From: Haloferax sp046557615
GTDB lineage: Archaea; Halobacteriota; Halobacteria; Halobacteriales; Haloferacaceae
Direction of reading: 5' to 3'
DNA length: 64,000 bases
Assembly (NCBI RefSeq): GCF_046557615.1
Contig: NZ_JBKIII010000001.1
Span: 1,240,001 to 1,304,000 of the forward strand
The notes below the pieces were generated by a model. The model was not told the DNA's origin. It did not search any database and saw only the letters and a list, made by a program, of their open reading frames with translations. The first letter of the stretch is position 1. The number at the start of each line of letters is the position of its first letter. Of this stretch, positions 17,538 to 25,667 are shown piece after piece. A program made the translations under genes and the position numbers.

Positions 17538-18749
17538 ATGCTCTCTCTTTCGGACGTCGAAGACGCCCGCGAGCGCGTCGAGACGGTTGCGCGACGCACA
17601 CCGCTCGAATACTCGCACACCTATTCGGACATGACAGGTGCCGACGTACACCTCAAACTCGAAAATTTCCAACGGACCGGTTCGTTCAAGATTCGCGGAG
17701 CGATGAACCGCATCGCGACACTCTCTGCGGAGGAGAAGGCGGCGGGTGTGGTCACCGCAAGTGCGGGCAACCACGCACAGGGTGTCGCGCTCGCGGCAAC
17801 CCGCGCAGGCGTCGATTCGAAAATCGTGATGCCCGAACACGCACCGATTACGAAAGTCAAAGCCACCGAACGTTACGGTGGCGACGTGATTCTCTACGGG
17901 GCCGACTACGACGAAGCCCAGAACAAAGCCCACGAAATCGAAGACGAAGAGAATCGAACCTACGTCCACGCGTTCGACGACGAGTACGTGATGGCTGGTC
18001 AAGGGACGATTGGCCTCGAAATCGTCGAGGACTGCCCTGAACTCGAGACGGTCATCGTCCCTATCGGCGGTGGTGGACTCATCTCCGGTATCTCGACTGC
18101 GGTCAAAGCACTCCACCCCGAGGCGCGGGTCATCGGCGTCCAAGCCGAACACGCCTCCAGCGTCGCCGACTCACTCAACAAAGGGTCGATTCAGGAACTC
18201 GACGAAGTGGATACGATTGCAGACGGGATTGCCGTCCGTCGGATGGGTGACCGAACGTTCGACGTGATTCGGGAACGCGTCGACGAGGTCGTGACCGTCT
18301 CCGACGAGGAGATTGCCGTCGCACTCACCTATCTTCTCGAACGCTCGAAGACGCTCGTCGAGGGGGCGGGCGCTGTCGCCCTCGCGGCCCTGATTTTCGA
18401 CAAGTTCGACTACGACGAAGACGAGACCATCGTCCCCGCACTGTGTGGCGGGAACATCGACATGAACACGCTCACGACCGTCGTCATGCGCGGCCTCGTC
18501 GAGACGGGGCGCTATCTGAAGATTCGAACCGAACTCAAGGACCGTCCGGGGTCGCTCGAAAACCTCATCCAAATCATCGCCGACAAGAAGGCCAACATCT
18601 ACGCAGTTCGCCACGACCGAACCTCACGGAAGATTGCGCTGAACGCGACCGAAGTCGAGATTGACTTGGAGATGCGCGGGCCAGACCACGTAGACGAGTT
18701 GCTCGCAGCACTCCGAGCAGAGGGATACGAAGTCGCCGTTCTCGACTGA
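17538..18749 (+). CDS. ilvA: Threonine ammonia-lyase with ACT domain
   Basis: The 403-residue PLP enzyme converts threonine to 2-oxobutanoate, the entry to isoleucine synthesis or threonine breakdown. PLP lysine K51 lies in TGSFKIRGA. ASAGNHAQG and the phosphate-binding glycine loop PIGGGGLISG follow. A C-terminal ACT domain (about 325-403, starting RTELKDRPGSLENL) suggests allosteric control by an amino acid. The single ACT domain matches the catabolic/CAT-type enzymes, so biosynthetic and degradative roles cannot be separated. The RidA gene downstream handles the reactive enamine this enzyme releases. Confidence 0.92.
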   Translation: MLSLSDVEDARERVETVARRTPLEYSHTYSDMTGADVHLKLENFQRTGSFKIRGAMNRIATLSAEEKAAGVVTASAGNHAQGVALAATRAGVDSKIVMPEHAPITKVKATERYGGDVILYGADYDEAQNKAHEIEDEENRTYVHAFDDEYVMAGQGTIGLEIVEDCPELETVIVPIGGGGLISGISTAVKALHPEARVIGVQAEHASSVADSLNKGSIQELDEVDTIADGIAVRRMGDRTFDVIRERVDEVVTVSDEEIAVALTYLLERSKTLVEGAGAVALAALIFDKFDYDEDETIVPALCGGNIDMNTLTTVVMRGLVETGRYLKIRTELKDRPGSLENLIQIIADKKANIYAVRHDRTSRKIALNATEVEIDLEMRGPDHVDELLAALRAEGYEVAVLD

Positions 18750-18794
18750 ACACTTCCCGCCTATTTTATCACCGATTGGCGAATCTTGCCGGAC

Positions 18795-19181
18795 ATGAAG
18801 CGGATTATCGAGACTGACGAAGCACCGGCAGCAGTCGGCGCGTACAGCCAAGCAACGACGAACGGTTCGCTGCTCTTCACGGCGGGGCAGATTCCACTGA
18901 CACCGGACGGTGAACTGCTCGACGACGAAGACATCGCCACGCAGACGACCCAGTCGCTCGACAACGTGATGGCTATCCTCGAAGAGGCTGGTGCGAGCGC
19001 CGACGACGTGCTGAAGACGACCGTCTTCCTCGGCGACATCGACGACTTCGCCGAGATGAACGAGACGTACGCGACGTACTTCGGCGAGAGCCCACCGGCG
19101 CGTTCGGCGGTCGAAGTCGCCAACCTGCCCAAGGGCGTCGGCGTCGAAATCGAAGCAGTGGCTGTCGTCGACGAGGAGTGA
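18795..19181 (+). CDS. ridA: RidA family enamine/imine deaminase
   Basis: The 128-residue protein is close to the family length. It has YSQATTNGSLLFTAGQI near the N-terminus, the catalytic arginine in PPARSAVEVANLP, and the closing VEIEAVAVV strand. RidA trimers hydrolyse 2-aminoacrylate/enamine intermediates released by PLP dehydratases; the gene follows ilvA by 45 bp, a functionally sensible pair. A TTTTATC TATA element centred near 18767 fits leaderless initiation at ATG 18795, so it may also be transcribed separately. Confidence 0.93.
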   Translation: MKRIIETDEAPAAVGAYSQATTNGSLLFTAGQIPLTPDGELLDDEDIATQTTQSLDNVMAILEEAGASADDVLKTTVFLGDIDDFAEMNETYATYFGESPPARSAVEVANLPKGVGVEIEAVAVVDEE

Positions 19182-19384
19182 GCCCCACCGTCAAGTCTGC
19201 GCTCTTGTGGGGCGTCGTCGGGATGTTCCTCGTCGGCGTCCTCGCGCAGGGTGCAGTCCTCTCCGGGGTTGGACCGCGACTCTCGCTCGTCGCGGGCGTC
19301 GCCTTGGCACTCGTCGTCGGTGTCGTCGTCGCGGGCGTGACGTATGTCATCGAACCGCGAATCGAATCGAAAGGAAGGGCTTAA
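19178..19384 (+). CDS. Small two-helix membrane protein, translationally coupled to ridA
   Basis: The 68-residue protein is nearly all hydrophobic, with helices at about 7-29 and 35-58. The GTG start overlaps the ridA stop in a GTGA arrangement (4 bp), which supports translation coupling. No family is recognised. It ends 29 bp before the tRNA-Ser. Confidence 0.7.
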   Translation: MSPTVKSALLWGVVGMFLVGVLAQGAVLSGVGPRLSLVAGVALALVVGVVVAGVTYVIEPRIESKGRA

Positions 19385-19413
19385 ATTAGTCACCCGGATA
19401 CGTTTGGGTGTAA

Positions 19414-19494
19414 GCCAGGATGGCCGAGCGGTAAGGCGCACGCCTGGAAAGCGTGTTCCCTTTGGGATCGGGGGTTCAAATCCCTCTCCTGGCG
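19414..19494 (+). tRNA. tRNA-Ser (anticodon GGA)
   Basis: The 81-nt class II tRNA reads directly from the sequence. The acceptor stem GCCAGGA (19414-19420) pairs with TCCTGGC (19487-19493), with discriminator G. The anticodon stem CACGC/GCGTG encloses loop CTGGAAA with anticodon GGA at 19446-19448. A long variable arm with a CCC/GGG stem and the T loop TTCAAAT are present. CCA is not encoded. Decodes UCC and UCU. Confidence 0.96.
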
Positions 19495-19567
19495 CTTTCT
19501 CCGAAAACTACGCCCTCAAGCGACGCGTCTCGTCGTGTTGCAGGCGGCCGTTTTCGTGAAGCGCTGA

Positions 19568-19640
19568 CGAGAGGGATTTGAGCCAAGGAGCAAATCTCTG
19601 ATTTGCGACTGCGGTTCAAATCCCGTCGGCCACCTCTCGA
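19568..19640. repeat. Nested inverted repeats resembling the tRNA-Ser T-arm
   Basis: Downstream of the tRNA, CGAGAGG-GATTTGA at the left is mirrored by TCAAATC and, after ten unpaired bases (CCGTCGGCCA), CCTCTCG at the right. Inside sits a perfect hairpin GCAAATC-TCT-GATTTGC (19590-19606). The left arm is the reverse complement of the tRNA segment TCAAATCCCTCTC (13 nt). No complete second tRNA can be folded. It may be a decayed attachment site or a terminator-like structure; 19495-19774 otherwise contains nothing gene-like. Confidence 0.55.
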
Positions 19641-19774
19641 ACCACATTTTGCAATCGCCTGTCCCGAAAACACCTCATTCGGCCACAGGCTTGCGACTCA
19701 TACCCGATACATCCTGAATCCTGAATTTCAATATATTACCAAAGTGTGCAAAACATTCATCCCCATGGGAGTAG

Positions 19775-19960
19775 ATGACACGGTTGACAATGCCTGACAC
19801 CAAATCCGGCCGAGAGAAGAAAGGGCTCAACAAGCAGGCGCAGCTCGATGCGACCTTGTATGAGCAGGAGTTAGAGGTGTTAGACGGTGAATCTAACGAG
19901 CCGCCACTCGACGAACTCGGTGGGGAGTTCATCGCTGACGAACTTCCCGACGACGAATAA
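19775..19960 (+). CDS. Small acidic protein of unknown function
   Basis: The 61-residue open frame (or 56 residues from ATG 19790) begins with a basic MPDTKSGREKKGLNKQ segment and ends strongly acidic (LGGEFIADELPDDE). The charge-split layout and haloarchaeal composition look protein-like, and short proteins with similar SGREKKG starts occur in haloarchaea, but I cannot name a family. It sits alone between tRNA-Ser and the next unknown gene. Confidence 0.55.
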   Translation: MTRLTMPDTKSGREKKGLNKQAQLDATLYEQELEVLDGESNEPPLDELGGEFIADELPDDE

Positions 19961-20011
19961 CCCGCGGCCCGCTATCCACCTTTTTATCAACGCACTCGAA
20001 ACCCCCAGAGC

Positions 20012-20404
20012 GTGTCACACCGTGCAAACTACGCGACCGTCTTCGTAGGGGCGCACCTCCACCCCGATGGGCAGTCGCTCGACGTCGAATGGGCCGAAGA
20101 TTGCGGCGACGAAACGAAGAAGTTCGAGTTTGACGTTCCGACCGACGACCCCCAAGAGCCGTACGTCGGTATCCAAGCCTTCGACGTGAGTGAGTACGGT
20201 CACGAGATTCGTATCAACGGCGAATCACTCTCTGGATTCGACATCCCACCGAACGAAGGGTGGCAATACTGGGCGGACACCATCACGGGCGCGGAACTCG
20301 TCGGTGGGACGAACACTCTCAAAATCGTCCGCGATGGCGACGGAGACGACGCATTCGCTGTCGGCACGGTCACGATTCACTGGAAAGAACCAGTCGAAAA
20401 ATAG
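20012..20404 (+). CDS. Uncharacterised 130-residue beta-rich haloarchaeal protein
   Basis: This is an acidic soluble protein with alternating hydrophobic strands (TVFVGAHL, EPYVGIQAFDV, NTLKIVRDG, VGTVTIHWKEP), suggesting a beta sandwich. The start is GTG 20012; TTTTTAT at 19981-19987 is centred about 27 bp before it, fitting a leaderless transcript. There is no signal peptide and no recognised catalytic motif. It precedes the thermosome gene but has its own promoter. Confidence 0.7.
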   Translation: MSHRANYATVFVGAHLHPDGQSLDVEWAEDCGDETKKFEFDVPTDDPQEPYVGIQAFDVSEYGHEIRINGESLSGFDIPPNEGWQYWADTITGAELVGGTNTLKIVRDGDGDDAFAVGTVTIHWKEPVEK

Positions 20405-20557
20405 TATATAAAGAGCCACTTGGTGGCCACCTACCGGGTAATGACAAGTGTTGTCACGATTGCCAAGGGAGGCACCCAAAAGTCGCCACTGTCTCCTGTT
20501 TCCTATCGTTGCAGTGTGTAATTTACCGGGACTTTCGAAAATAGCGCCTGCATCAGA

Positions 20558-20565
20558 TTTATATA
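20558..20565 (+). promoter_or_regulatory. TATA box of the thermosome gene
   Basis: TTTATATA is centred about 25-30 bp before the candidate start codons 20586 and 20592. A CGAA motif lies about 20 bp further upstream (20536-20539). CGAA elements were described in the heat-responsive cct1 promoter of H. volcanii, so heat control is plausible but inferred. Confidence 0.55.
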
Positions 20566-20585
20566 GAAGCACAAACAATCAGGCG

Positions 20586-22262
20586 ATGTCTATGAGCCAG
20601 CGAATGCAGCAGGGTCAGCCGATGATCATTCTCGGCGAAGACTCCCAGCGCGTCAAGGACCGCGATGCGCAAGCCTACAACATCCGTGCCGCTCGTGCAG
20701 TCGCACAGGCAGTACGCTCGACACTCGGCCCGAAAGGGATGGACAAGATGCTCGTCGATTCGATGGGCGACGTGACCATCACCAACGACGGTGTGACCAT
20801 CCTCAAAGAGATGGACATCGACAACCCGACGGCCGAGATGATCGTCGAAGTCGCCGAAACACAGGAAGACGAAGCAGGCGACGGGACGACGACCGCTGTC
20901 GCCATCGCGGGTGAACTCCTCAAGAACGCAGAGGACCTCCTCGAACAGGACATCCACCCGACGGCCATCATTCGTGGCTTCAACCTCGCCTCCGAGAAGG
21001 CCCGCGAAGAAGTCGATGACATCGCAGAGCGCATCGACCCCGACGACGAAGACCTCCTGAAGAAGGTCGCCGAAACGTCGATGACCGGCAAGAGCTCCGA
21101 ACTCAACAAGGAACTCCTCGCCGACCTCATCGTCCGCGCGGTCAAGCAGGTCACCGTCGAAGCCGAAGATGGCTCGCACGTCGTCGACCTCCAGAACATC
21201 TCGCTCGAAACCCAGACGGGTCGCTCCGCTTCGGAGTCTGAACTCCTCACCGGTGCCGTCATCGACAAGGACCCCGTCCACGACGACATGCCGACCCAGT
21301 TCGACGAGGCCGACGTTCTGCTCCTCAACGAGCCCGTCGAAGTCGAAGAGACGGACATCGACACGAACGTCTCCATCGAGAGCCCCGACCAGCTTCAGAA
21401 GTTCCTCGACCAAGAAGAGGCTCAGCTGAAAGCAAAGGTCGAGAAAATCGTCGAGTCCGGTGCTGACGTCGTCTTCTGCCAGAAGGGCATCGACGACCTC
21501 GCACAGCACTACCTCGCAAAGCAGGGCATCCTCGCAATCCGTCGCACGAAGAAGTCCGACGTGAAGTTCCTCAAGAACATCACCGGCGCTTCCATCGTCA
21601 CGGACCTCGACTCCGTCGAAGCCGCAGACCTCGGCGTCGCATCCATCCGCCGCGACGACGACGACGAACTGTTCTACGTCGAAGGCGTGGGCGACGACGT
21701 CCACGGTGTCACCATCCTCCTCCGCGGTTCGACCGACCACGTGGTCGACGAACTCGAGCGCGGTGTGCAGGACGCACTCGACGTCGTCGCTTCGACCGTC
21801 TCCGATGGCCGCGTCCTCGCTGGCGGCGGTGCCATCGAAGTCGAACTCGCTTCGCGCCTCCGCGACTACGCTGACTCCGTCTCCGGACGCGAGCAGCTCG
21901 CAGTCGAAGCGTTCGCCGACGCACTCGAACTCGTTCCTCGAGTCCTCGCTGAGAACGCCGGTCTCGACTCCATCGACACACTGGTGGACCTTCGCGCAGC
22001 CCACGAAGACGGTCAGGTCCGCGCTGGCCTGAACGTCTTCACCGGTGAAGTCGAAGACTCCTTCGAGGCAGGTATCGTCGAGACGGCCCACGCCAAAGAG
22101 CAGGCCATCGCGTCTGCGTCCGAAGCCGCGAACCTCGTCCTCAAGATTGACGACATCATCGCTGCTGGTGACCTCTCCACCGGCGGCAACGACGACGAAG
22201 GCGGCGCACCCGGCGGCATGGGTGGCATGGGCGGTATGGGCGGCATGGGCGGCGCCATGTGA
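20586..22262 (+). CDS. cct2: Thermosome (group II chaperonin) subunit
   Basis: The 558-residue ATP-driven chaperonin subunit forms double rings that fold proteins in the cytosol. Markers are STLGPKGMDKML with DVTITNDGVTIL, the ATPase loop GDGTTT, an apical domain in the middle, and LAGGGAIE near the end. The C-terminus is a Gly-Met tail (four GGM units), as in halophilic thermosomes. The sequence closely matches what I recall of H. volcanii Cct2. ATG 20592 would shorten it by two residues. An in-frame open stretch reaches back to 20448 but is not protein-like. Confidence 0.95.
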   Translation: MSMSQRMQQGQPMIILGEDSQRVKDRDAQAYNIRAARAVAQAVRSTLGPKGMDKMLVDSMGDVTITNDGVTILKEMDIDNPTAEMIVEVAETQEDEAGDGTTTAVAIAGELLKNAEDLLEQDIHPTAIIRGFNLASEKAREEVDDIAERIDPDDEDLLKKVAETSMTGKSSELNKELLADLIVRAVKQVTVEAEDGSHVVDLQNISLETQTGRSASESELLTGAVIDKDPVHDDMPTQFDEADVLLLNEPVEVEETDIDTNVSIESPDQLQKFLDQEEAQLKAKVEKIVESGADVVFCQKGIDDLAQHYLAKQGILAIRRTKKSDVKFLKNITGASIVTDLDSVEAADLGVASIRRDDDDELFYVEGVGDDVHGVTILLRGSTDHVVDELERGVQDALDVVASTVSDGRVLAGGGAIEVELASRLRDYADSVSGREQLAVEAFADALELVPRVLAENAGLDSIDTLVDLRAAHEDGQVRAGLNVFTGEVEDSFEAGIVETAHAKEQAIASASEAANLVLKIDDIIAAGDLSTGGNDDEGGAPGGMGGMGGMGGMGGAM

Positions 22263-22327
22263 AAGTAGGCCAGTAGCACCTACACACCTCCCTGACCCCG
22301 AACCGCACACCAAATCACGTTATTTTA

Positions 22328-22386
22328 GACAGAAGACATATACCGAATTTCCGAGTAGCGGCGGCTATGCCCTCCAGACGCCAGTA
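22328..22386 (+). repeat. Promoter/leader duplication, copy 1
   Basis: This 59-bp segment spanning the ACATATA TATA element and the first codons of the first lipoprotein gene recurs at 23279-23337 with only about four to six differences. The TATA element is centred about 27 bp before ATG 22367, suggesting leaderless transcription. Confidence 0.8.
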
Positions 22387-23230
22387 TCTTGCTCGAACCG
22401 GAGCAGGACTTGGAGCCGCACTCGGACTTGCTGGGTGTCTCGGCGAACTCCCGCAGTCAGACCGCGAACCGCTCGCTTTTGGGGAAGAAGCCACCACCGG
22501 CAACGTGACTGTCACCCCTGCAAAGGGACACCCACAAGCGTCGATTTTCTACGTCTCGAACGTCGACCACGCGTCAATCGAACGGCTCGACGACGAATGG
22601 GTCGTGTTCGTGAGTGTGTTTGCTCGTTCGGAGTCGGGGGCACCCCCATCACGAGACGCATTCCGACTGGTCGCTGGAGACGACGAGTTCACACCGTTGC
22701 AAAAAGTGGGTGATGCACCACTCCGCACCATCTCTCCTGACGAAAGAATCGTCTCGAACGAGTACAGCCCGGAGTCGGGTGGCGGTGGATGGATAGCGTT
22801 CACTGTCCCCGAAGAATACGAATCCGCATCGGACCTCGAACTTCAATTCGGCTCCGATGAACCAGTGGTTCATTGGAACCTTCCCGACGACGCGAAAGAA
22901 CGAATCGCCGGACCCCGGCCCACGTTCGAGGTCGTCTCTTTCGACGTCCCAGAGCAGGTTTCTCGTGGCGAGGAAACAGAGCTAGTAGTCACCGCCCGGA
23001 ACATGGGCCCCGTCGATGGTCTCTTCCGAGGCTGCATCAACACGACCGGAATGTACGCGTTCTACGAGGTTCTGTTACCGCTCGAAGTGGGTGCGGAAGC
23101 AGCGACGGCCAAACGACTGCCTTCGATTTACACGAGAGAACCGGGAGCGAAGTTTTCGTGCGAATTGAAAACAGGAGCAGACAACCACAGGCAAACTGTC
23201 GAAGTCGTCTCCAAATCGGACGACGCCTAA
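22367..23230 (+). CDS. Tat-exported lipoprotein of tandem pair, copy 1
   Basis: The 287-residue protein has a twin-arginine start (SRRQYLART) and lipobox LAGC with lipidated C24. The mature part has two apparent beta domains: one with ERLDDEWVVFVSV and SRDAFRLVAGDDEF, and a C-terminal CARDB-like part starting TFEVVSFDVPEQVSRGEETELVV, typical of surface adhesion or binding modules. No enzymatic motif is visible. The next gene is a diverged duplicate. A role at the cell surface is inferred. Confidence 0.85.
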   Translation: MPSRRQYLARTGAGLGAALGLAGCLGELPQSDREPLAFGEEATTGNVTVTPAKGHPQASIFYVSNVDHASIERLDDEWVVFVSVFARSESGAPPSRDAFRLVAGDDEFTPLQKVGDAPLRTISPDERIVSNEYSPESGGGGWIAFTVPEEYESASDLELQFGSDEPVVHWNLPDDAKERIAGPRPTFEVVSFDVPEQVSRGEETELVVTARNMGPVDGLFRGCINTTGMYAFYEVLLPLEVGAEAATAKRLPSIYTREPGAKFSCELKTGADNHRQTVEVVSKSDDA

Positions 23231-23278
23231 CTGTGCGATATTCTCGTATTGTAAACGACTCAGCCTTTCTCACGTTGG

Positions 23279-23337
23279 GACAGAAGACCTATACCAGATT
23301 TCCGAGTAGCGGCGGCTATGCCCTCTAGACGCCAGTT
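23279..23337 (+). repeat. Promoter/leader duplication, copy 2
   Basis: This is the partner of the 22328-22386 segment, offset by 951 bp. It covers the CCTATA element, the identical TTTCCGAGTAGCGGCGGCT block and the start of the second lipoprotein gene. The unit boundary implies that gene plus promoter were duplicated together. Confidence 0.8.
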
Positions 23338-24262
23338 TCTCAAAGCGAGTGCGGGGCTTGGGGCCACGCTCGGATTCGCTGGGTGTCTCAGTAGCCTCTC
23401 TCCATCTCAGGACGGAGATGTGGACGAGAACGAGACCACAGAAACAGCGACGAAAACGCCATCAGTCGAAGGACTCCCCTTCGGGGCTGAGACGACGATT
23501 AACGGTGTGACTGTCACGCCGAAGAACGTGCATCCACAGGCCACGTTATTCTACTCCAAGTACGACGACCCGTACGAACACGACGACCCATATGCACTCG
23601 AACGACTCGGAGACGAGTGGGTCGTCTTCGTGAACATCAACGCGTACGCCGATTCTGGACCAACCCCTCCACGAGACGCGTTCGAACTGGTCGCTGGTGA
23701 TGAGACGTTCGCTGCGCTGGAGTCGGTTGCCGACACGCCGCTGGAACGACTCATTCCAGACGAAGCAATCACCACAGATGCGTACGACGCGACGCCGAAG
23801 GTAACTGGGTGGTTAGTGTTCACCGTTCCGGTGGCGTTCGATTCGGCATCGGACCTGTCGCTCCAATTCACCCAAGACGAGACAGTCGTCAAATGGGACC
23901 TCCCTGCCGACGCGAAAGCACGGATTGGGAGCGAACGACCCACGTTCGAACTCGACGCGTTCGACGTTCCTGAGCAAGTCGTCCGAGGAAACGCAACCGA
24001 GGTGTCGCTCTCTGTTCGAAACACCGCGTCCGTCGATGGTGTCTTTCGAGCGGTGGTTCGCATGACGAATGGTGAACCACACCGAGATTCGAGAAAGCGG
24101 GTCGAGCTTCCTATCGAAGCAAGTACAGAGGCGACGGCGACCGTCGAACTGGACAGTTCGAAATACAGCGGAAGCCGTTCGACAGAGACCTGTTACCTGC
24201 AAGCAGTGGGAATCGAGCGAGAACGAACTGTCGAAGTCGTCCTCGAATCGAACGACAGCTAA
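23318..24262 (+). CDS. Tat-exported lipoprotein of tandem pair, copy 2
   Basis: The 314-residue paralogue of the preceding gene has twin-arginine SRRQFLKAS and lipobox C23 (GFAGC). A threonine/glutamate-rich linker (DENETTETATKTP) follows the lipid anchor and is absent from copy 1. It is likely a spacer, and possibly O-glycosylated. Shared blocks include ERLGDEWVVFV, SASDLSLQF, DVPEQVVRGN and the closing TVEVV. The C-terminal domain again looks CARDB-like. The two copies have diverged strongly in the body while keeping near-identical promoters. Confidence 0.85.
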   Translation: MPSRRQFLKASAGLGATLGFAGCLSSLSPSQDGDVDENETTETATKTPSVEGLPFGAETTINGVTVTPKNVHPQATLFYSKYDDPYEHDDPYALERLGDEWVVFVNINAYADSGPTPPRDAFELVAGDETFAALESVADTPLERLIPDEAITTDAYDATPKVTGWLVFTVPVAFDSASDLSLQFTQDETVVKWDLPADAKARIGSERPTFELDAFDVPEQVVRGNATEVSLSVRNTASVDGVFRAVVRMTNGEPHRDSRKRVELPIEASTEATATVELDSSKYSGSRSTETCYLQAVGIERERTVEVVLESNDS

Positions 24263-24379
24263 CCGTGTGAACCACTCGCATTTTGAATGATTTAGAGTAT
24301 TCTCTCACTTTCAGATTAAGACTTAGAGTATAGTCCAGAAATAGAACAACCTAAGTAGCAGGTGTGGGAACGTGAGTCC

Positions 24380-25378
24380 ATGCGCAAGACGCTGCTCTTG
24401 AACAAGGCAGACGTTCACGAGAACGTTCAGATGCCGGAACTCATCTCGGCTATCGAAGACGCCTTCGCCGCCTACGAGTTGGGCGACGCACAGATGCCAC
24501 CGAAATCCTACATCGACCTGCCGCAGTACAACGGCGACTTCCGGTCGATGCCTGCGTACTTGGACGCTGGTGACTGGGACGCCGCGGGCATCAAGTGGGT
24601 CAACGTCCACCCCGACAACGGCGAGAAGTTCGATTTCCCTACCGTGATGGGGACGATGATTTACTCGGACCCCGAGACGGCGTTCCCACTCGCACTGCTC
24701 GACGGGACGGAACTCACGATGCTCCGAACGGGTGCGGCCGCCGCCGTCGCCACCGACCACCTCGCCGTCGAAGACGCCTCCTCGATGGGTATCGTCGGCG
24801 CTGGCGTCCAGTCCTACACGCAACTCCGTGCTATCAGCGAAGTCCGTGACATCACGGAAGTCGTCATCTCTGACCTCGACGAAGAGCGCGTCGCCGACTT
24901 CATCGACGCCTTCGAAGACGAGTTCGACATCCGCGCTGGCTCTATCGAAGAGGCCGCCCAGTGCGACGTTCTCTCTACTGTGACGCCCGTCGAGAACCCA
25001 ATCGTCCCCCGCGAAGCAGTCGGCGAGCACACTCACATCAACGCGATGGGTGCCGACGCCGAGGGCAAGCACGAACTCGCCGACGAGGTTCTGCTCGACG
25101 CCAAACTCGTCATCGACGACCACGCACAGACGACTCACTCGGGCGAAATCAACGTCCCGTACCACGAGGGCGTCCTCACCGACGACGACATCTTCGGTGC
25201 AATCGGTGAAATCGTCGTTGGCGACAAAGATGGCCGAACCGACGAAGACGGAATCACTGTCTTCGACTCTACCGGTCTCGCAATTCAGGACGTTGCGGCC
25301 GCTCACGTCGCCTACGAACACGCAATCGAGAACGAGAACGGCTACGCGTTCGACCTGCTCGGTCTCTCGGACGAGTAA
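24380..25378 (+). CDS. Ornithine cyclodeaminase/mu-crystallin family dehydrogenase
   Basis: This 332-residue NAD(P)-dependent enzyme is of the OCD/alanine dehydrogenase family. The N-terminal substrate part has PPKSYIDLPQYNGDFRSMPAYL and GIKWVNVHPDN; TGAAAAVATDHLA precedes the Rossmann loop GIVGAGVQSYTQL. Members include ornithine cyclodeaminase, archaeal alanine dehydrogenase and ketimine reductases, so the exact reaction cannot be chosen. Start at 24380 (MRKTLLLNKADV); the upstream MWERES residues are non-typical. Confidence 0.88.
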   Translation: MRKTLLLNKADVHENVQMPELISAIEDAFAAYELGDAQMPPKSYIDLPQYNGDFRSMPAYLDAGDWDAAGIKWVNVHPDNGEKFDFPTVMGTMIYSDPETAFPLALLDGTELTMLRTGAAAAVATDHLAVEDASSMGIVGAGVQSYTQLRAISEVRDITEVVISDLDEERVADFIDAFEDEFDIRAGSIEEAAQCDVLSTVTPVENPIVPREAVGEHTHINAMGADAEGKHELADEVLLDAKLVIDDHAQTTHSGEINVPYHEGVLTDDDIFGAIGEIVVGDKDGRTDEDGITVFDSTGLAIQDVAAAHVAYEHAIENENGYAFDLLGLSDE

Positions 25379-25405
25379 ACCCTACGCGCTGTCTGGCATT
25401 CTTTT

Positions 25406-25624
25406 CTACACCTGACCGGGTTGTCGCGGTGTGACGAACTCGATGAGTTTGGTCACCGCGTAGACGATAGCGATGAATGGCAAGAGCGGGAGTAACAACA
25501 TGAGCAGTGCGAGGAACATCGACCATCCGATAACGTCCATTTCGGCGTCCGGCCGCGTGCCTGTCTCCGGCGTGACGGTCTTGTAAATCCGACGTGGAAG
25601 TGAAGGAGTGTCTGCGTCGCTCAT
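25406..25624 (-). CDS. Small single-span membrane protein
   Basis: The 72-residue protein has a polar N-terminus with TVTPETG and a long hydrophobic helix (about 30-55, LLLPLLPFIAIVYAV). It resembles a small haloarchaeal membrane family beginning with the same KTVTPETG-x-DAEMDVIGW pattern (recalled, not checked). Start 25624 (MSDADTPS) follows the zinc-ribbon gene by 43 bp on the same strand. Confidence 0.65.
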   Translation of the reverse strand: MSDADTPSLPRRIYKTVTPETGTRPDAEMDVIGWSMFLALLMLLLPLLPFIAIVYAVTKLIEFVTPRQPGQV

Positions 25625-25667
25625 ACGCTCACGTACGTGTGCTGAGAGAATAAGATGTCTGGCGACG

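Noticed and set aside
19604..19634. Possible second tRNA (3' half) after tRNA-Ser
   Set aside because: It has a T-loop-like GGTTCAAATCCC and a CCA-like end, but no matching acceptor 5' strand, D arm or anticodon arm, and the T stem mispairs.
20448..20585. N-terminal extension of the thermosome open frame
   Set aside because: The TATA box at 20558-20565 lies inside it and the residues are unlike chaperonins.
22205..22260. Repetitive Gly-Met coding repeat at the thermosome 3' end as a DNA repeat element
   Set aside because: It is the normal flexible C-terminal tail of haloarchaeal thermosome subunits, not an independent repeat.
20559..22313. 584-codon open frame antisense to the thermosome gene
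   Set aside because: It is a codon-bias shadow: very long, very acidic/valine-rich and without domains, while the + strand encodes a complete chaperonin subunit with its promoter.
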